Source of the DNA: Streptomyces sp. NRRL S-350
Lineage (GTDB): Bacteria; Actinomycetota; Actinomycetes; Streptomycetales; Streptomycetaceae
Assembly (NCBI RefSeq): GCF_000719705.1
Contig: NZ_JOHO01000004.1
Location: 62,001-126,000 of the forward strand
Length of the DNA stretch: 64,000 nucleotides
Direction of reading: 5' to 3'
Of this stretch, positions 18,690-26,820 are shown piece by piece. Below the pieces are notes generated by a model that was not told where the DNA came from, searched no databases, and was given only the letters and a program-made list of their open reading frames with translations. Made by a program: the position numbers and the translations under genes. Within the stretch, counting starts at the first letter, position 1, and each line of letters starts with the position of its first letter.

Positions 18690-19325
18690 TCAGTACGCCG
18701 AGCGCCCGCTGTCCAGCCGGACCGTCGCCTCCACCAACTCGCCCAGCAGCGGGCCGACCTGCGGCAGCCAGACCCCGCCGCCCTCGCCCGGCCGGGGAGC
18801 CAGCACCCAGCGCACCCGGCCGGCCGGCTCGCCGGGCGGCAGGGCCAGGAAGCCGCCCGGCCCGTGGTAGCGCAACGAGCCGGGAACCCAAGGGAGTTGG
18901 GCGAGCATCTCGCCCAGCACCTCCAGCGAGTACGGGGCCACCAACAGCGCGTAGCGGCCCGGCATCGCCAGCACCGGGCCGAGCGGCATCCGCAGCGCGC
19001 CCAGGTAGGCCAGCGCCCGCGCCCCGGCCGCCGCGGGCAGGCTGACCGCCGAGAGGGCGGTGCCGGTGGCGGCCAGCACCGGCGCGTCCGGGCTCTTCCG
19101 CTCCCACCACCAGCGCACCATCCGGGCGTCCGTGGTGGCGGCCAGCAGCGAGGGGTCGTACGGATGGGCGCCCGGGACGCTGCAGTCCTGGTCACCGCAG
19201 GAGCAGCGGCCGCCGTTCAGCACGGTTCCCGGCACCACGGGCCAGCGGTGGTCGACGGCGGCCGTCAGGGCCGCGGACAGCCGGGCGGCACGCTCCTCCG
19301 ACCGGTCCTTCGGGTTCTCACGCAT
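18690..19325 (-). CDS. Prim-pol-domain (bifunctional DNA primase/polymerase-like) protein
   Basis: 211 residues. It matches the single-domain actinomycete members of the 'bifunctional DNA primase/polymerase N-terminal' family: VDHRWPVVPGTVLNGGRCSC, with paired cysteines CSCGDQDCSVPGAHPY, then MVRWWWERKSPDAPVLAATG and GGFLALPPG. The usual catalytic Asp pair of archaeo-eukaryotic primases is not clear, so it may be a non-catalytic, regulatory relative, as in other streptomycetes. ATG 19325 has AAGGA 9 bases upstream. Confidence 0.75.
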   Translation of the reverse strand: MRENPKDRSEERAARLSAALTAAVDHRWPVVPGTVLNGGRCSCGDQDCSVPGAHPYDPSLLAATTDARMVRWWWERKSPDAPVLAATGTALSAVSLPAAAGARALAYLGALRMPLGPVLAMPGRYALLVAPYSLEVLGEMLAQLPWVPGSLRYHGPGGFLALPPGEPAGRVRWVLAPRPGEGGGVWLPQVGPLLGELVEATVRLDSGRSAY

Positions 19326-19950
19326 GGCGCTCGTTCCTTTCCCTGACCGCTCGGTTCGCTCCACCTCCGTCGGCGTCGCCGGGACTCCCGCACGGGCCGG
19401 CCGCGGCACGCCCCCGGGCGGAGCGGGGCGGGGCGGCAAGGCGGACGGCAAGGCGGACGGCGCGGCTACGACGTGGAGCACGGTGTGGAGCACGACATGA
19501 GAAGGGCCGCGCACTGGAACAGCCCTTGGAACGAGAATCCCGTATGCGACCGGATGGACGCCGCCCGGGCGCGCTTGGTTCCACCGTACGAGTGAGAGAG
19601 CCCCGGCCGACCCGGCTCGCGGGCGGCGCGGGCATACGATCCGGACGGCCGCCCGGTCCGTCCCCACGGTTCTGCCCGCCCGCGGCTCGCTCCATGCCTC
19701 CCGGCCCGACCGGCGCGCGCCCCAGCCGTGCGCGCCCCCGACCGGGTCGCGGTGGCCGTGGAACCGGCCACCGCGTCGTCCTCGATCTGGACATGCCCCG
19801 AATGGCCTGTGTAGAAGTGGTGGCATTGCTGTCGATCAATGACGAGTAGTAGCGAATCGAGGCGAAACACGCCCTTTGGCCGTGCTCGCTCCACATCCGC
19901 CGTACCTGGGGGTTTCGCATGGCACGTAGCACCGCGTCAGGAGTGGCGGC
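19326..19950. other. Divergent promoter region, about 620 bp
   Basis: This lies between the divergent prim-pol and phosphatase genes. No coding frame is convincing. It contains short direct repeats (aaggcggacggc twice near 19436-19460; gtggagcacg twice near 19473-19495). A lower-GC segment at 19800-19870 probably holds the promoter of the plus-strand gene. Confidence 0.5.
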
Positions 19951-21414
19951 ATGACCGAGTCCCACCAGTCGGCGGCCCACCCGTCGACGACGACCGCCGA
20001 ACCCGGCCGCCCCGGCTGCTCGGGCGGGCTCACCGTCCTCGACCCGCCGGGCCTGCCCGGCCCCGCCGACGCACCGACCGGGACGGCGGACGGCCCGGCG
20101 GACGACCGCACGGCACCGTCCACCGCGGTGCAGGACCGTTTGGCCGGACGCCTGTCCGATATCACCAGCCTGCACGAGCACACCGAACGGCTCGCCCGGG
20201 CCCGCGGCCTGGCCGCCACCCTGGACACCGTCCTCGCCTCCGGCGCCGCCCTGCTCGGCGCCCGCCGCGGCGTCCTGGTCACCAGGCTCCCCGGCGGCGG
20301 CCCCGGCCAGCCGATCGGCTTCGGCCTCGACCGCTCCAGCCTCGGCGCCCTGGAGACCGTCCCGCCCGAGCAGAGCCTGCTCGGGCGACTGCTGGGCGAA
20401 CGGGACCGGCCCGAGCAACTGCACTCCCCCGACCTCGCCACCGACCCGGGCGTCGGCGCCCGGCTGCGCGAACTCGCCGTCCACCTCGGCCTCGGCGGCG
20501 CCTACGGCCTGCCGCTCGCCACCACCGAGGACGGCCCGCTCGCCGCCGTCCTCTGGTTCTACGACGAGCCCGCCGAACCGACCGCCTGCCAGCGCGAACT
20601 GGCCCACCACTACTGCGAGATCGCCGCCCCGCTGCTCGCCAAGCAGCTGGAGGCGGACCGGATCCTGCGCACCACCGAGGCCCTGCGCCGCGGCCTGCTG
20701 CCCGACCGCCTCCCCCAGACCGCAGGACTGCGACTGGCCGCCCGGCTCGTGCCGGCCGGACTGGACCGCTCCTGCGGCAGCGACTGGTACGACGCCATCC
20801 CGCTGCCGGACGGCACCGTCGGCCTCACCGTCGGCTCGGTCTCCGGCGACGGCCCCGGCGCGGGCCCCGGCTCCGCCCCCGGCGCGGCCGCCGCGATGGG
20901 CCGGGTGCGGGCCGCGCTGCGGGCGTACGCGGTACTGGAGGGCGAGGACCCGGTCTCCGTCCTGGGCGACCTGGAGCTGCTGCTCAAGACCACCGAGCCG
21001 ACCCGCAGCGCCACCGCCGTCTACGCCTGGATCGAGCCCGAAGAACGCCGGATCACCCTCGCCGGCGCCGGGCACTGCCCGCCCGTCCTGGTCGGCCGGC
21101 ACGGCGCCGAGTTCGTGGAGACCTCGCTCTCCGCCCCGCTCGGCATGCTGGCCTGCTGGGAGGCGCCCGGGGTCGAGCTCACCGCCGAACGCGGCGACAC
21201 CCTGCTGCTCTACACCGAGGGACTGGCCCGCCGCTGCGGCCCGACCCTGCACGCCGGGCAGGCCAACCTGCGCCGGGCCGCCGCCGACGCCCCGCGCGAC
21301 GTGCGGATCGACCCGGACCGGCTCTGCGCCCACCTGCTGGCCGTCTGCCCCACCCCCGAGACCTCCTCGACGGACACCGACGACCTGATGCTGCTGGCAG
21401 CCCGCTTCGAGTGA
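19951..21414 (+). CDS. GAF plus SpoIIE/PP2C-type phosphatase with altered metal ligands
   Basis: 487 residues. A disordered N terminus (about 1-60) precedes a GAF domain (about 75-230; LDTVLASGAALLGARRGVLV) and a SpoIIE-type PP2C domain (about 245-487). The phosphatase landmarks are present but changed: the first Asp is kept in GSDWYDAIPLPDG, the usual GDVxGHG reads GSVSGDG, and YTDGL reads YTEGL; DDLMLLAARF is intact. Loss of the second metal-binding Asp suggests weak or lost activity. Family members usually dephosphorylate anti-anti-sigma factors. ATG 19951 has AGGAG 7 bases upstream. Confidence 0.85.
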   Translation: MTESHQSAAHPSTTTAEPGRPGCSGGLTVLDPPGLPGPADAPTGTADGPADDRTAPSTAVQDRLAGRLSDITSLHEHTERLARARGLAATLDTVLASGAALLGARRGVLVTRLPGGGPGQPIGFGLDRSSLGALETVPPEQSLLGRLLGERDRPEQLHSPDLATDPGVGARLRELAVHLGLGGAYGLPLATTEDGPLAAVLWFYDEPAEPTACQRELAHHYCEIAAPLLAKQLEADRILRTTEALRRGLLPDRLPQTAGLRLAARLVPAGLDRSCGSDWYDAIPLPDGTVGLTVGSVSGDGPGAGPGSAPGAAAAMGRVRAALRAYAVLEGEDPVSVLGDLELLLKTTEPTRSATAVYAWIEPEERRITLAGAGHCPPVLVGRHGAEFVETSLSAPLGMLACWEAPGVELTAERGDTLLLYTEGLARRCGPTLHAGQANLRRAAADAPRDVRIDPDRLCAHLLAVCPTPETSSTDTDDLMLLAARFE

Positions 21415-21422
21415 GCGCCCGC

Positions 21423-21447
21423 GCCGGGGGCCGTGGAGGCCCCCGGC
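21423..21447 (+). terminator. Hairpin after the PP2C gene
   Basis: A perfect 10-bp stem GCCGGGGGCC/GGCCCCCGGC with a 5-base loop starts 9 bases past the stop. A second hairpin, 21468-21477 with 21494-21503, follows. There is no T-run, so it may act as a stabiliser rather than a terminator. Confidence 0.55.
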
Positions 21448-21569
21448 CGAAGGCTGGCGGAGGGTGCGCGGCCGTGCGTCCGTACCATGGGAAGCACGGC
21501 CGCCCGCGCGTGTCGCGATCCGACACTCCCCCGAGGGGCGGCGGTACCACCCCCAAGGAGGCGTTGCAC

Positions 21570-23069
21570 GTGACCGAGGACCGGACCCCTGCGGTGGCCG
21601 AGAACCCCGAGGCCGAGGGCGGCGAGGAGCCGCAGCAGTTCAAGGGCCGCAAGAACGGCCTCTACGGCGAGATCTCCGACGAACTGGCCGCCTCGATGAA
21701 GTCCGGCTGGGCCGACACCGAGCTGCACGGCCTCACCCCCCTCGCCCAGGCCCCGTACGCGGCCGCGCGCCGCGCCGCGCTGTCCGCCGCCTACCCCGGC
21801 GAGCGCCTGGTGGTTCCGGCCGGCAACCTGCGGGTGCGCTCCAACGACACCGACTACGCCTTCCGCGCCTCCAGCGAGTACGTGCACCTCACCGGTGACC
21901 GGACCGAGGACGGGATCCTGGTCGGCGAGCCGACCGGCGAGGCCGGCCACGAGTTCGTCCTCTACCTGCTGCCCCGCTCCGACCGCGAGAACGGCGAGTT
22001 CTGGCTGGACGGCTACGGCGAGCTGTGGGTCGGCCGCCGGCACAGCCTGAGCGAGCAGGAGCAACTGCTCGGCCTGCCCGCCCGCGACGTCCGCAAGGCC
22101 GCCGAGGAACTGGCCGCGCGGGCCGGCGAGTCCGCCGTGCCGACCCGGATCGTCCGCGGCTACGACGCCGGACTCGAGGCCGCGCTCGCCGACGTCCTGG
22201 ACGCCGACAAGGACGCCGAGTTCAAGGAGTTCCTGAGCGGCCTGCGGCTGGTCAAGGACGAGTGGGAGATCGGCGAGCTGCGCGCCGCCTGCGACGCCAC
22301 CGTCAAGGGCTTCACCGACGTGGTCCGCGAGCTCGGCCAGGCCGTCGCCACCTCGGAGCGCTGGATCGAGGGCACCTTCTGGCGCCGCGCCCGGGTCGAG
22401 GGCAACGACGTCGGCTACGGCACCATCGCCGCCGCCGGCCCGCACGCCACCACCCTGCACTGGGTCCGCAACGACGGCGACGTCCGCCCCGGCGACCTGC
22501 TGCTGCTGGACGCGGGCGTCGAGACCCACACCCTCTACACCGCCGACGTCACCCGCAGCCTGCCGATCAACGGCCGCTTCACCGAACTGCAGCGCAAGAT
22601 CTACGACGCCGTGTACGACGCCCAGGAGGCCGGCATCGCCGCGGTGAAGCCCGGCGCCCGCTTCCGCGACTTCCACGAGGCCTCGCAGCGGGTCCTCGCC
22701 GAGCGGCTGCTCGCCTGGGGCCTGCTGGACGCCTCGGTGTACGACGTCGAGAAGGTCCTGGAACTCGGCCTGCAGCGCCGCTGGACCCTGCACGGCACCG
22801 GCCACATGCTCGGCCTGGACGTCCACGACTGCGCGCACTCCCGCCGCGAGGAGCACGTCGACGCGCTGCTGGTGCCCGGCATGGTCCTCACCGTCGAGCC
22901 CGGCCTGTACTTCCAGCAGGACGACCTCACCGTGCCGGAGGAGTACCGCGGCATCGGCGTCCGGATCGAGGACGACATCCTCGTCACCGCCGACGGCAAC
23001 GAGAACCTCTCGGCCGGCCTCCCCCGCCGCGCCGAGGACGTCGAGGCCTGGATGGCCTCGCTGGCCTGA
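21570..23069 (+). CDS. pepP: Xaa-Pro aminopeptidase (aminopeptidase P)
   Basis: 499 residues, M24B metallopeptidase that removes the first residue from peptides with Pro in position 2. The N-terminal AMP_N domain (about 40-200) has VVPAGNLRVRSNDTDYAFR and SSEYVHLTG. The pita-bread domain supplies the five dinuclear metal ligands: Asp in LLLDAGVETHTLYTADVTRS (two Asp), His in HGTGHMLGLDVHD, Glu in TVEPGLYF and Glu in GVRIEDDILVT. The start GTG 21570 has AAGGAGG 8 bases upstream. It is flanked by two hairpins and not obviously in an operon. Confidence 0.95.
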   Translation: MTEDRTPAVAENPEAEGGEEPQQFKGRKNGLYGEISDELAASMKSGWADTELHGLTPLAQAPYAAARRAALSAAYPGERLVVPAGNLRVRSNDTDYAFRASSEYVHLTGDRTEDGILVGEPTGEAGHEFVLYLLPRSDRENGEFWLDGYGELWVGRRHSLSEQEQLLGLPARDVRKAAEELAARAGESAVPTRIVRGYDAGLEAALADVLDADKDAEFKEFLSGLRLVKDEWEIGELRAACDATVKGFTDVVRELGQAVATSERWIEGTFWRRARVEGNDVGYGTIAAAGPHATTLHWVRNDGDVRPGDLLLLDAGVETHTLYTADVTRSLPINGRFTELQRKIYDAVYDAQEAGIAAVKPGARFRDFHEASQRVLAERLLAWGLLDASVYDVEKVLELGLQRRWTLHGTGHMLGLDVHDCAHSRREEHVDALLVPGMVLTVEPGLYFQQDDLTVPEEYRGIGVRIEDDILVTADGNENLSAGLPRRAEDVEAWMASLA

Positions 23070-23083
23070 GCCACGCACCACGT

Positions 23084-23125
23084 CGAAGGGCCCGGCCTCC
23101 CCAGCAGGGGGAGCCGGGCCCTTCG
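23084..23125 (+). terminator. Terminator of pepP
   Basis: A 13-bp stem CGAAGGGCCCGGC/GCCGGGCCCTTCG starts 15 bases past the stop, with extra inner pairing of TCCCC with GGGGA. Confidence 0.8.
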
Positions 23126-23282
23126 GCTTCGACCCGGGCCGGGGCGCCGCTCGCCCTGAACGGGACCGGGCACCTCGCCACGGACCGGAAGTGAGGGGCA
23201 CCGACCGGTTCGAAGAGAATTCCGACGTGGCCGGGACGGCTACACTCACCGGCATTCCGCCACCCGTGAGCAGGGGGTTCGC

Positions 23283-24359
23283 ATGACCGAGCAGAACGTC
23301 GAGGGCCCGGTCGGCACCGGGCAGGCGGCCGCCCCCCGGCCGCAGCCGGTGGACATCGCCGTCGGCCGGCGCCCGGAGCCCGTGCACGACGTCGCGGTGT
23401 ACGCCTTCGACGGCATGGCGCCGTTCGAACTCGGCGTGGTGGTCGAGGTGTTCGGGCTGGCCCGACCCGAGCTCAGCGGGCTGCTGGCGGCGCCCTGGTA
23501 CGGGCTGAAGGTGTGCGCCGACCGGCCGGGGACGGCCCTGGACACCGTCGGCGGCTTCGCCCTGACCGCCCGGCACGGGCTGGACGAACTGGCGGCGGCC
23601 GACACCGTGGTGGTGCCCGGCGTGCCGAACCCGTTCGGCGGCGAAGTCTCCCCCGCCCTGGTCGCGGCCCTGCGCACGGCGCACGAGCGCGGCGCGCGGA
23701 TCGTGTCGATCTGCTCCGGCGCGTTCGCGCTCGCCGCCGCCGGACTGCTGGACGGCCGGCAGGCGACCACCCACTGGCGGTACGCCGAACTGCTCCAGCA
23801 GCGCCACCCGACGGTGCGGGTCGACCCGGACGTGCTGTACGTGGACAACGGGGACGTGCTCACGAGCGCGGGCAGCGCCGCCGGGATCGACCTGTGCCTG
23901 CACCTGGTCCGCCGGGACCACGGCGCCAGGGTGGCCAACAGCGTGGCCCGCCGCTTCGTCGTGTCGCCCCACCGGGACGGCGGGCAGGCCCAGTACATCG
24001 AGGCGGCGGTCCGCCCGGTCGAGGGGGAGGACGACGGGATCGCCCGCAGCATGCAGTGGGCGCTGGACCACCTGTCCTCCCCGCTGACCATCTCGGTGCT
24101 GGCCCGCGCCGCCCGGATGTCCGACCGCTCGTACCTGCGGCACTTCACCGCCCGCAACGGGACCAGCCCGATGCGCTGGATCGTCACCCAGCGCATCGCG
24201 GCCAGCCTGCCGCTGCTGGAGTCACCGGACGGGACGGTGGAGGAGATCGCCGCGGCGGTCGGCTTCGAGAGCTCCGCGACGTTCCGCCACCACTTCGGCC
24301 GGGTGATGCGCACCTCCCCGACCGCCTACCGGCGCTCCTTCGGGCGCGGGGTGGCGTGA
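23283..24359 (+). CDS. GlxA-family transcriptional regulator (DJ-1/PfpI plus AraC HTH)
   Basis: 358 residues. Residues about 38-210 form a class I glutamine amidotransferase/DJ-1-like domain with VYAFDGMAPFELGVVVEVFG, GVPNPFGG and the elbow VSICSGAFALAAAGLL. Residues about 250-355 form an AraC DNA-binding domain (SPLTISVLARAARMSDRSYL; AVGFESSATFRHHFGRVM). This is the architecture of AdpA and GlxA. The first 35 residues are disordered. The target is unknown. ATG 23283 has GGGGG 5 bases upstream. It converges on the tipA-like gene with only 19 bp between stops. Confidence 0.9.
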   Translation: MTEQNVEGPVGTGQAAAPRPQPVDIAVGRRPEPVHDVAVYAFDGMAPFELGVVVEVFGLARPELSGLLAAPWYGLKVCADRPGTALDTVGGFALTARHGLDELAAADTVVVPGVPNPFGGEVSPALVAALRTAHERGARIVSICSGAFALAAAGLLDGRQATTHWRYAELLQQRHPTVRVDPDVLYVDNGDVLTSAGSAAGIDLCLHLVRRDHGARVANSVARRFVVSPHRDGGQAQYIEAAVRPVEGEDDGIARSMQWALDHLSSPLTISVLARAARMSDRSYLRHFTARNGTSPMRWIVTQRIAASLPLLESPDGTVEEIAAAVGFESSATFRHHFGRVMRTSPTAYRRSFGRGVA

Positions 24360-24378
24360 CCCACCGGCCCTACCGGCC

Positions 24379-25155
24379 CTACCGGCCCTGCTCGCGCCGG
24401 TCCGCGTTGGCGACGATGGCGTCGTGCAGCCACTGCGCCAGGCCCGGGGCGACGTCCTCGTACGTGCTCGTCCAGCGCGGGTCGGACACGTAGAGCCCGG
24501 CCAGGCCACGATGGATGGGGTACGTGCAGTCGTAGAAGTTCTGGCAGATGTGCTGCCGGTGCGCCTCGGCGAGGTCCGTGGCCACCGTGCCGTCTGCGGG
24601 CTCGCCGGCGGCGATCGCCGCGGCCAGGCGGGCGTTCAGCTCGGTCATCTCGGCCTGGATCCGCTGCCAGTCGGCCTTGGTGTAACTGCCGGTGCGGCGC
24701 TGGGACTCCGCCCAGGCCGCGGTGTCGCCCCAGCGCTGCTCGGCCTCCTGCTCCCACTCCTCCTGGTAGCCCTCGCCGAAGATCTCGAACTTCTCCTCCG
24801 GGGTCAGCTGAATGCCCATTCTCCGTGCCTCCATGGCGTGTTCGACGGCTGCGGCCAGCTCCTGGAGGTGACTGATCCGGTCGGTCAGCAACTGGTGCTG
24901 CCGCCGGAGGTGTTCACTCGGACTGACCGAGTCGTCGTCCAGGATCGCCGCGATCTCCTCCAGGGGGAACCCGAGTTCGCGGTAGAAGAGGATCTGCTGC
25001 AGCCGGTCGAGGTCGGCGTCCCCGTATCGGCGGTAACCGGACCGGGTACGGCCGACGGGGGACAGCAGGCCGATCTCGTCGTAGTGGTGCAGAGTGCGGA
25101 CGGTCACCTTGGCGATCTTCGCCACGGCACCGACCGAATAGCCCTCACTGGTCAT
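24379..25155 (-). CDS. tipA: TipA-like MerR regulator with TipAS antibiotic-binding domain
   Basis: 258 residues. Residues 1-75 are a MerR winged helix (YSVGAVAKIAKVTVRTLHHY; GYRRYGDADLDRLQQILFYR), then a coiled dimer helix, then from 113 the TipAS domain (MGIQLTPEEKFEIFGE; AWAESQRRTGSYTKADWQRI; ICQNFYDCTYPIHRGL). TipAS domains bind thiopeptides and other antibiotics, covalently through a Cys; Cys residues are present in the right region (CQNFYDC). Lengths match TipAL (253) and TipAS (144). ATG 25155 has GGAGG 7 bases upstream. A second in-frame ATG (24819) with its own ribosome binding site would give a 146-residue TipAS-like form. Confidence 0.9.
   Translation of the reverse strand: MTSEGYSVGAVAKIAKVTVRTLHHYDEIGLLSPVGRTRSGYRRYGDADLDRLQQILFYRELGFPLEEIAAILDDDSVSPSEHLRRQHQLLTDRISHLQELAAAVEHAMEARRMGIQLTPEEKFEIFGEGYQEEWEQEAEQRWGDTAAWAESQRRTGSYTKADWQRIQAEMTELNARLAAAIAAGEPADGTVATDLAEAHRQHICQNFYDCTYPIHRGLAGLYVSDPRWTSTYEDVAPGLAQWLHDAIVANADRREQGR
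24819..24832 (-). promoter_or_regulatory. Internal ribosome binding site and start for a TipAS-like protein
   Basis: On the minus strand GGAGG (24832-24828) lies 8 bases before an in-frame ATG (24819) exactly at the boundary between the DNA-binding part and the ligand-binding domain. In S. lividans tipA makes a short ligand-binding form in the same way. Confidence 0.7.
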
Positions 25156-25182
25156 CGGGGTTCCTCCCTGGTGCTGCCCACC

Positions 25183-25213
25183 AGCCTCGGCTCTCACGTC
25201 GCGTGAGGGTCAA
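25183..25213 (-). promoter_or_regulatory. tipA-type autoregulated MerR promoter
   Basis: TTGACC (25213-25208) and GAGGCT (25188-25183) are 19 bp apart. The spacer contains the inverted repeat CTCACG/CGTGAG (25193-25198 and 25202-25207). Start of transcription would be near 25176, giving a 21-base leader. Confidence 0.7.
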
Positions 25214-25217
25214 GTCC

Positions 25218-25321
25218 GAGGCGAGAGCCCGAGGCGAGAGCCCGAGGCGCGGGCTTGGGACGCGGGCTTGGGACGCGGGCTTGGGACGCGGGCTTGAGGC
25301 GCGGGCTTGAGGCGCGGGCCC
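25218..25321. repeat. 13-bp tandem repeat, eight units
   Basis: Eight contiguous 13-bp units at 25218, 25231, 25244, 25257, 25270, 25283, 25296 and 25309, of types gaggcgagagccc, gaggcgcgggctt and gggacgcgggctt. The array abuts the -35 of the tipA-like promoter. Confidence 0.9.
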
Positions 25322-25367
25322 CACGCGCGGTCCCGCCCCGCGGTCCCGCCGGTCGGCGCGCGGCCGT

Positions 25368-26594
25368 TCACGACCCGGCGCCGACCAGCACCCGCTCACG
25401 CCGCCGGGCCGCCCGGCGTCCGCCGTCGCCGTGCGCCCTGGGCCGCGGGCGGCGGGGCTGCTGGGTCGGCCAGAGCAGCACGTACGCGGCGGAGACCACC
25501 ACGAAGGCCAGCCGGACGAAGCCGCGGGCCGAGTCCGACGGGATGACCAGCGTGCCGCCGTACAGCGCGACCAGCGCGATCCAGCTCCACCACGGGACGA
25601 GCCGCTTCTGCCCGACCGCGTCCCAGAGCAGCGTGCCGAGCAGGATCGACGCCGTGTAGTAGGTGTAGACGCTCGGGTCGAGCAGGATCCGGGCGTCCGC
25701 GCCGAGCAGCACCACCGCAGGCCAGCGGCCGCGCCACACTGCGATGCTGCCCAGGCCGAGGCCCAGCGCGAACTGGGTCGGGCGGTCCCACCACGGCGTG
25801 GCGGGGTCGGTCACCCCGAACCAGCGCAACGCGGAGGCCGGCTGGTTGGGGATGGTGAACTTGGCGGCCGCCATGGTGTCCAGGTTGCCCAGGTAGAACG
25901 GCAGCCAGGCGACCGCCACCAGGGCGGCGAACCAGAGCGCGGTGCGCAGCCAGGTGCGCCGGGGCAGCGCCAGGATCAGCGGCGCGAAGGCGATCGCCCA
26001 GGGTTTGGAATCCACCGCGAGTGCCAGGAAGAGGGCGACCTGGGTCGGCTTGCCACGGGCCAGGGCGTGCGCGGCGAGGGTGGTGAAGAACAGCGCGAGG
26101 ACGTCGTCCAGGTGCGCGAAGCGGACCGACACCTCGACCCACATCGGGATGAACGCCAGCCCGGCGATCAGCAGGCGCTGCTGCAGTCGGCGGTGGTTGG
26201 TGCCGGTGCCCAGGTAGTAGAGGGCGGCGGTGCGCCCGACCACGACCAGCATCACCAGGCCGAGCGCGGCGCTCGCCGCCTCGGCGATCAGCTCGCCGGT
26301 GTGTGCCGAGAACGGGGCGGTGAGCCCGGCCGCGGCCAGGCTGACCGGGCCGATCTGCAGCTCCGGGTGGTGGGCGTAGAGGGACAGGCCACCGTCCGAC
26401 TGGCCGCTGAAGAGCAGCTGCTCGCCCTGGCGCAGGTAGTGCCAGGAGAAGCCGCCGCTCGGTTCGACCAGGAAGAACCAGAGCACCGTCCAAGCGGCCA
26501 GCAGGACGTGGTGTCGGCGGAGCGGCAGCCCCGCGATGCGCCCGGTCGCCGCCTCGTAGTCGGTGCCGGTCCGTGCCGTGCGTGCTTCCCGCAC
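25368..26594 (-). CDS. Polytopic membrane protein, mannosyltransferase-like (GT87/DUF2029-like)
   Basis: About 408 residues with roughly ten membrane segments. Hydrophobic helices include HHVLLAAWTVLWFFLV, AASAALGLVMLVVVG, TQVALFLALAV and LWFAALVAVAWLPFYLG. The extracellular motif VSVRFAHLDDVLALFFTTLA, with an acidic pair near the start, and DSKPWAIAFAPL resemble polyprenyl-phosphate-dependent mannosyltransferases of the GT-C type. The donor and acceptor are unknown. The start is uncertain: GTG 26594 has GGGGAGAGG 4 bases upstream; ATG 26636 would add 14 residues using rare codons. The C-terminal tail is Arg/Pro-rich. Confidence 0.72.
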   Translation of the reverse strand: MREARTARTGTDYEAATGRIAGLPLRRHHVLLAAWTVLWFFLVEPSGGFSWHYLRQGEQLLFSGQSDGGLSLYAHHPELQIGPVSLAAAGLTAPFSAHTGELIAEAASAALGLVMLVVVGRTAALYYLGTGTNHRRLQQRLLIAGLAFIPMWVEVSVRFAHLDDVLALFFTTLAAHALARGKPTQVALFLALAVDSKPWAIAFAPLILALPRRTWLRTALWFAALVAVAWLPFYLGNLDTMAAAKFTIPNQPASALRWFGVTDPATPWWDRPTQFALGLGLGSIAVWRGRWPAVVLLGADARILLDPSVYTYYTASILLGTLLWDAVGQKRLVPWWSWIALVALYGGTLVIPSDSARGFVRLAFVVVSAAYVLLWPTQQPRRPRPRAHGDGGRRAARRRERVLVGAGS

Positions 26595-26820
26595 CTGTCC
26601 TCTCCCCGCCGGTTCCGCCCCCCTCCGGCCGGACATCCTATGTGACGCGGGAGTACCGTCCGTGCCGCCCGCGGTCCCGTCCGGTGGACGGGCGCGGGCG
26701 GCGCGGGGCACTCGGGCGACGCGCCCCCGGACCGTGCTGCTCCGATGCCGCTCGGGTGCAGATCCGGTGGTGCGTCGGTGGTGCTTCAGCGGTGGTCCGG
26801 CGCCGGAGCGCCACCGTGCG

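Noticed and set aside
21210..24143. A 977-codon minus-strand frame across pepP and the GlxA-type gene
   Set aside because: It spans two well supported plus-strand genes and their terminator and has no recognisable product.
26594..26636. ATG 26636 as start of the membrane glycosyltransferase-like gene
   Set aside because: The extra 14 codons use rare Arg/Gly codons (agg, aga, gga) and lack a good ribosome binding site, while GTG 26594 has one.
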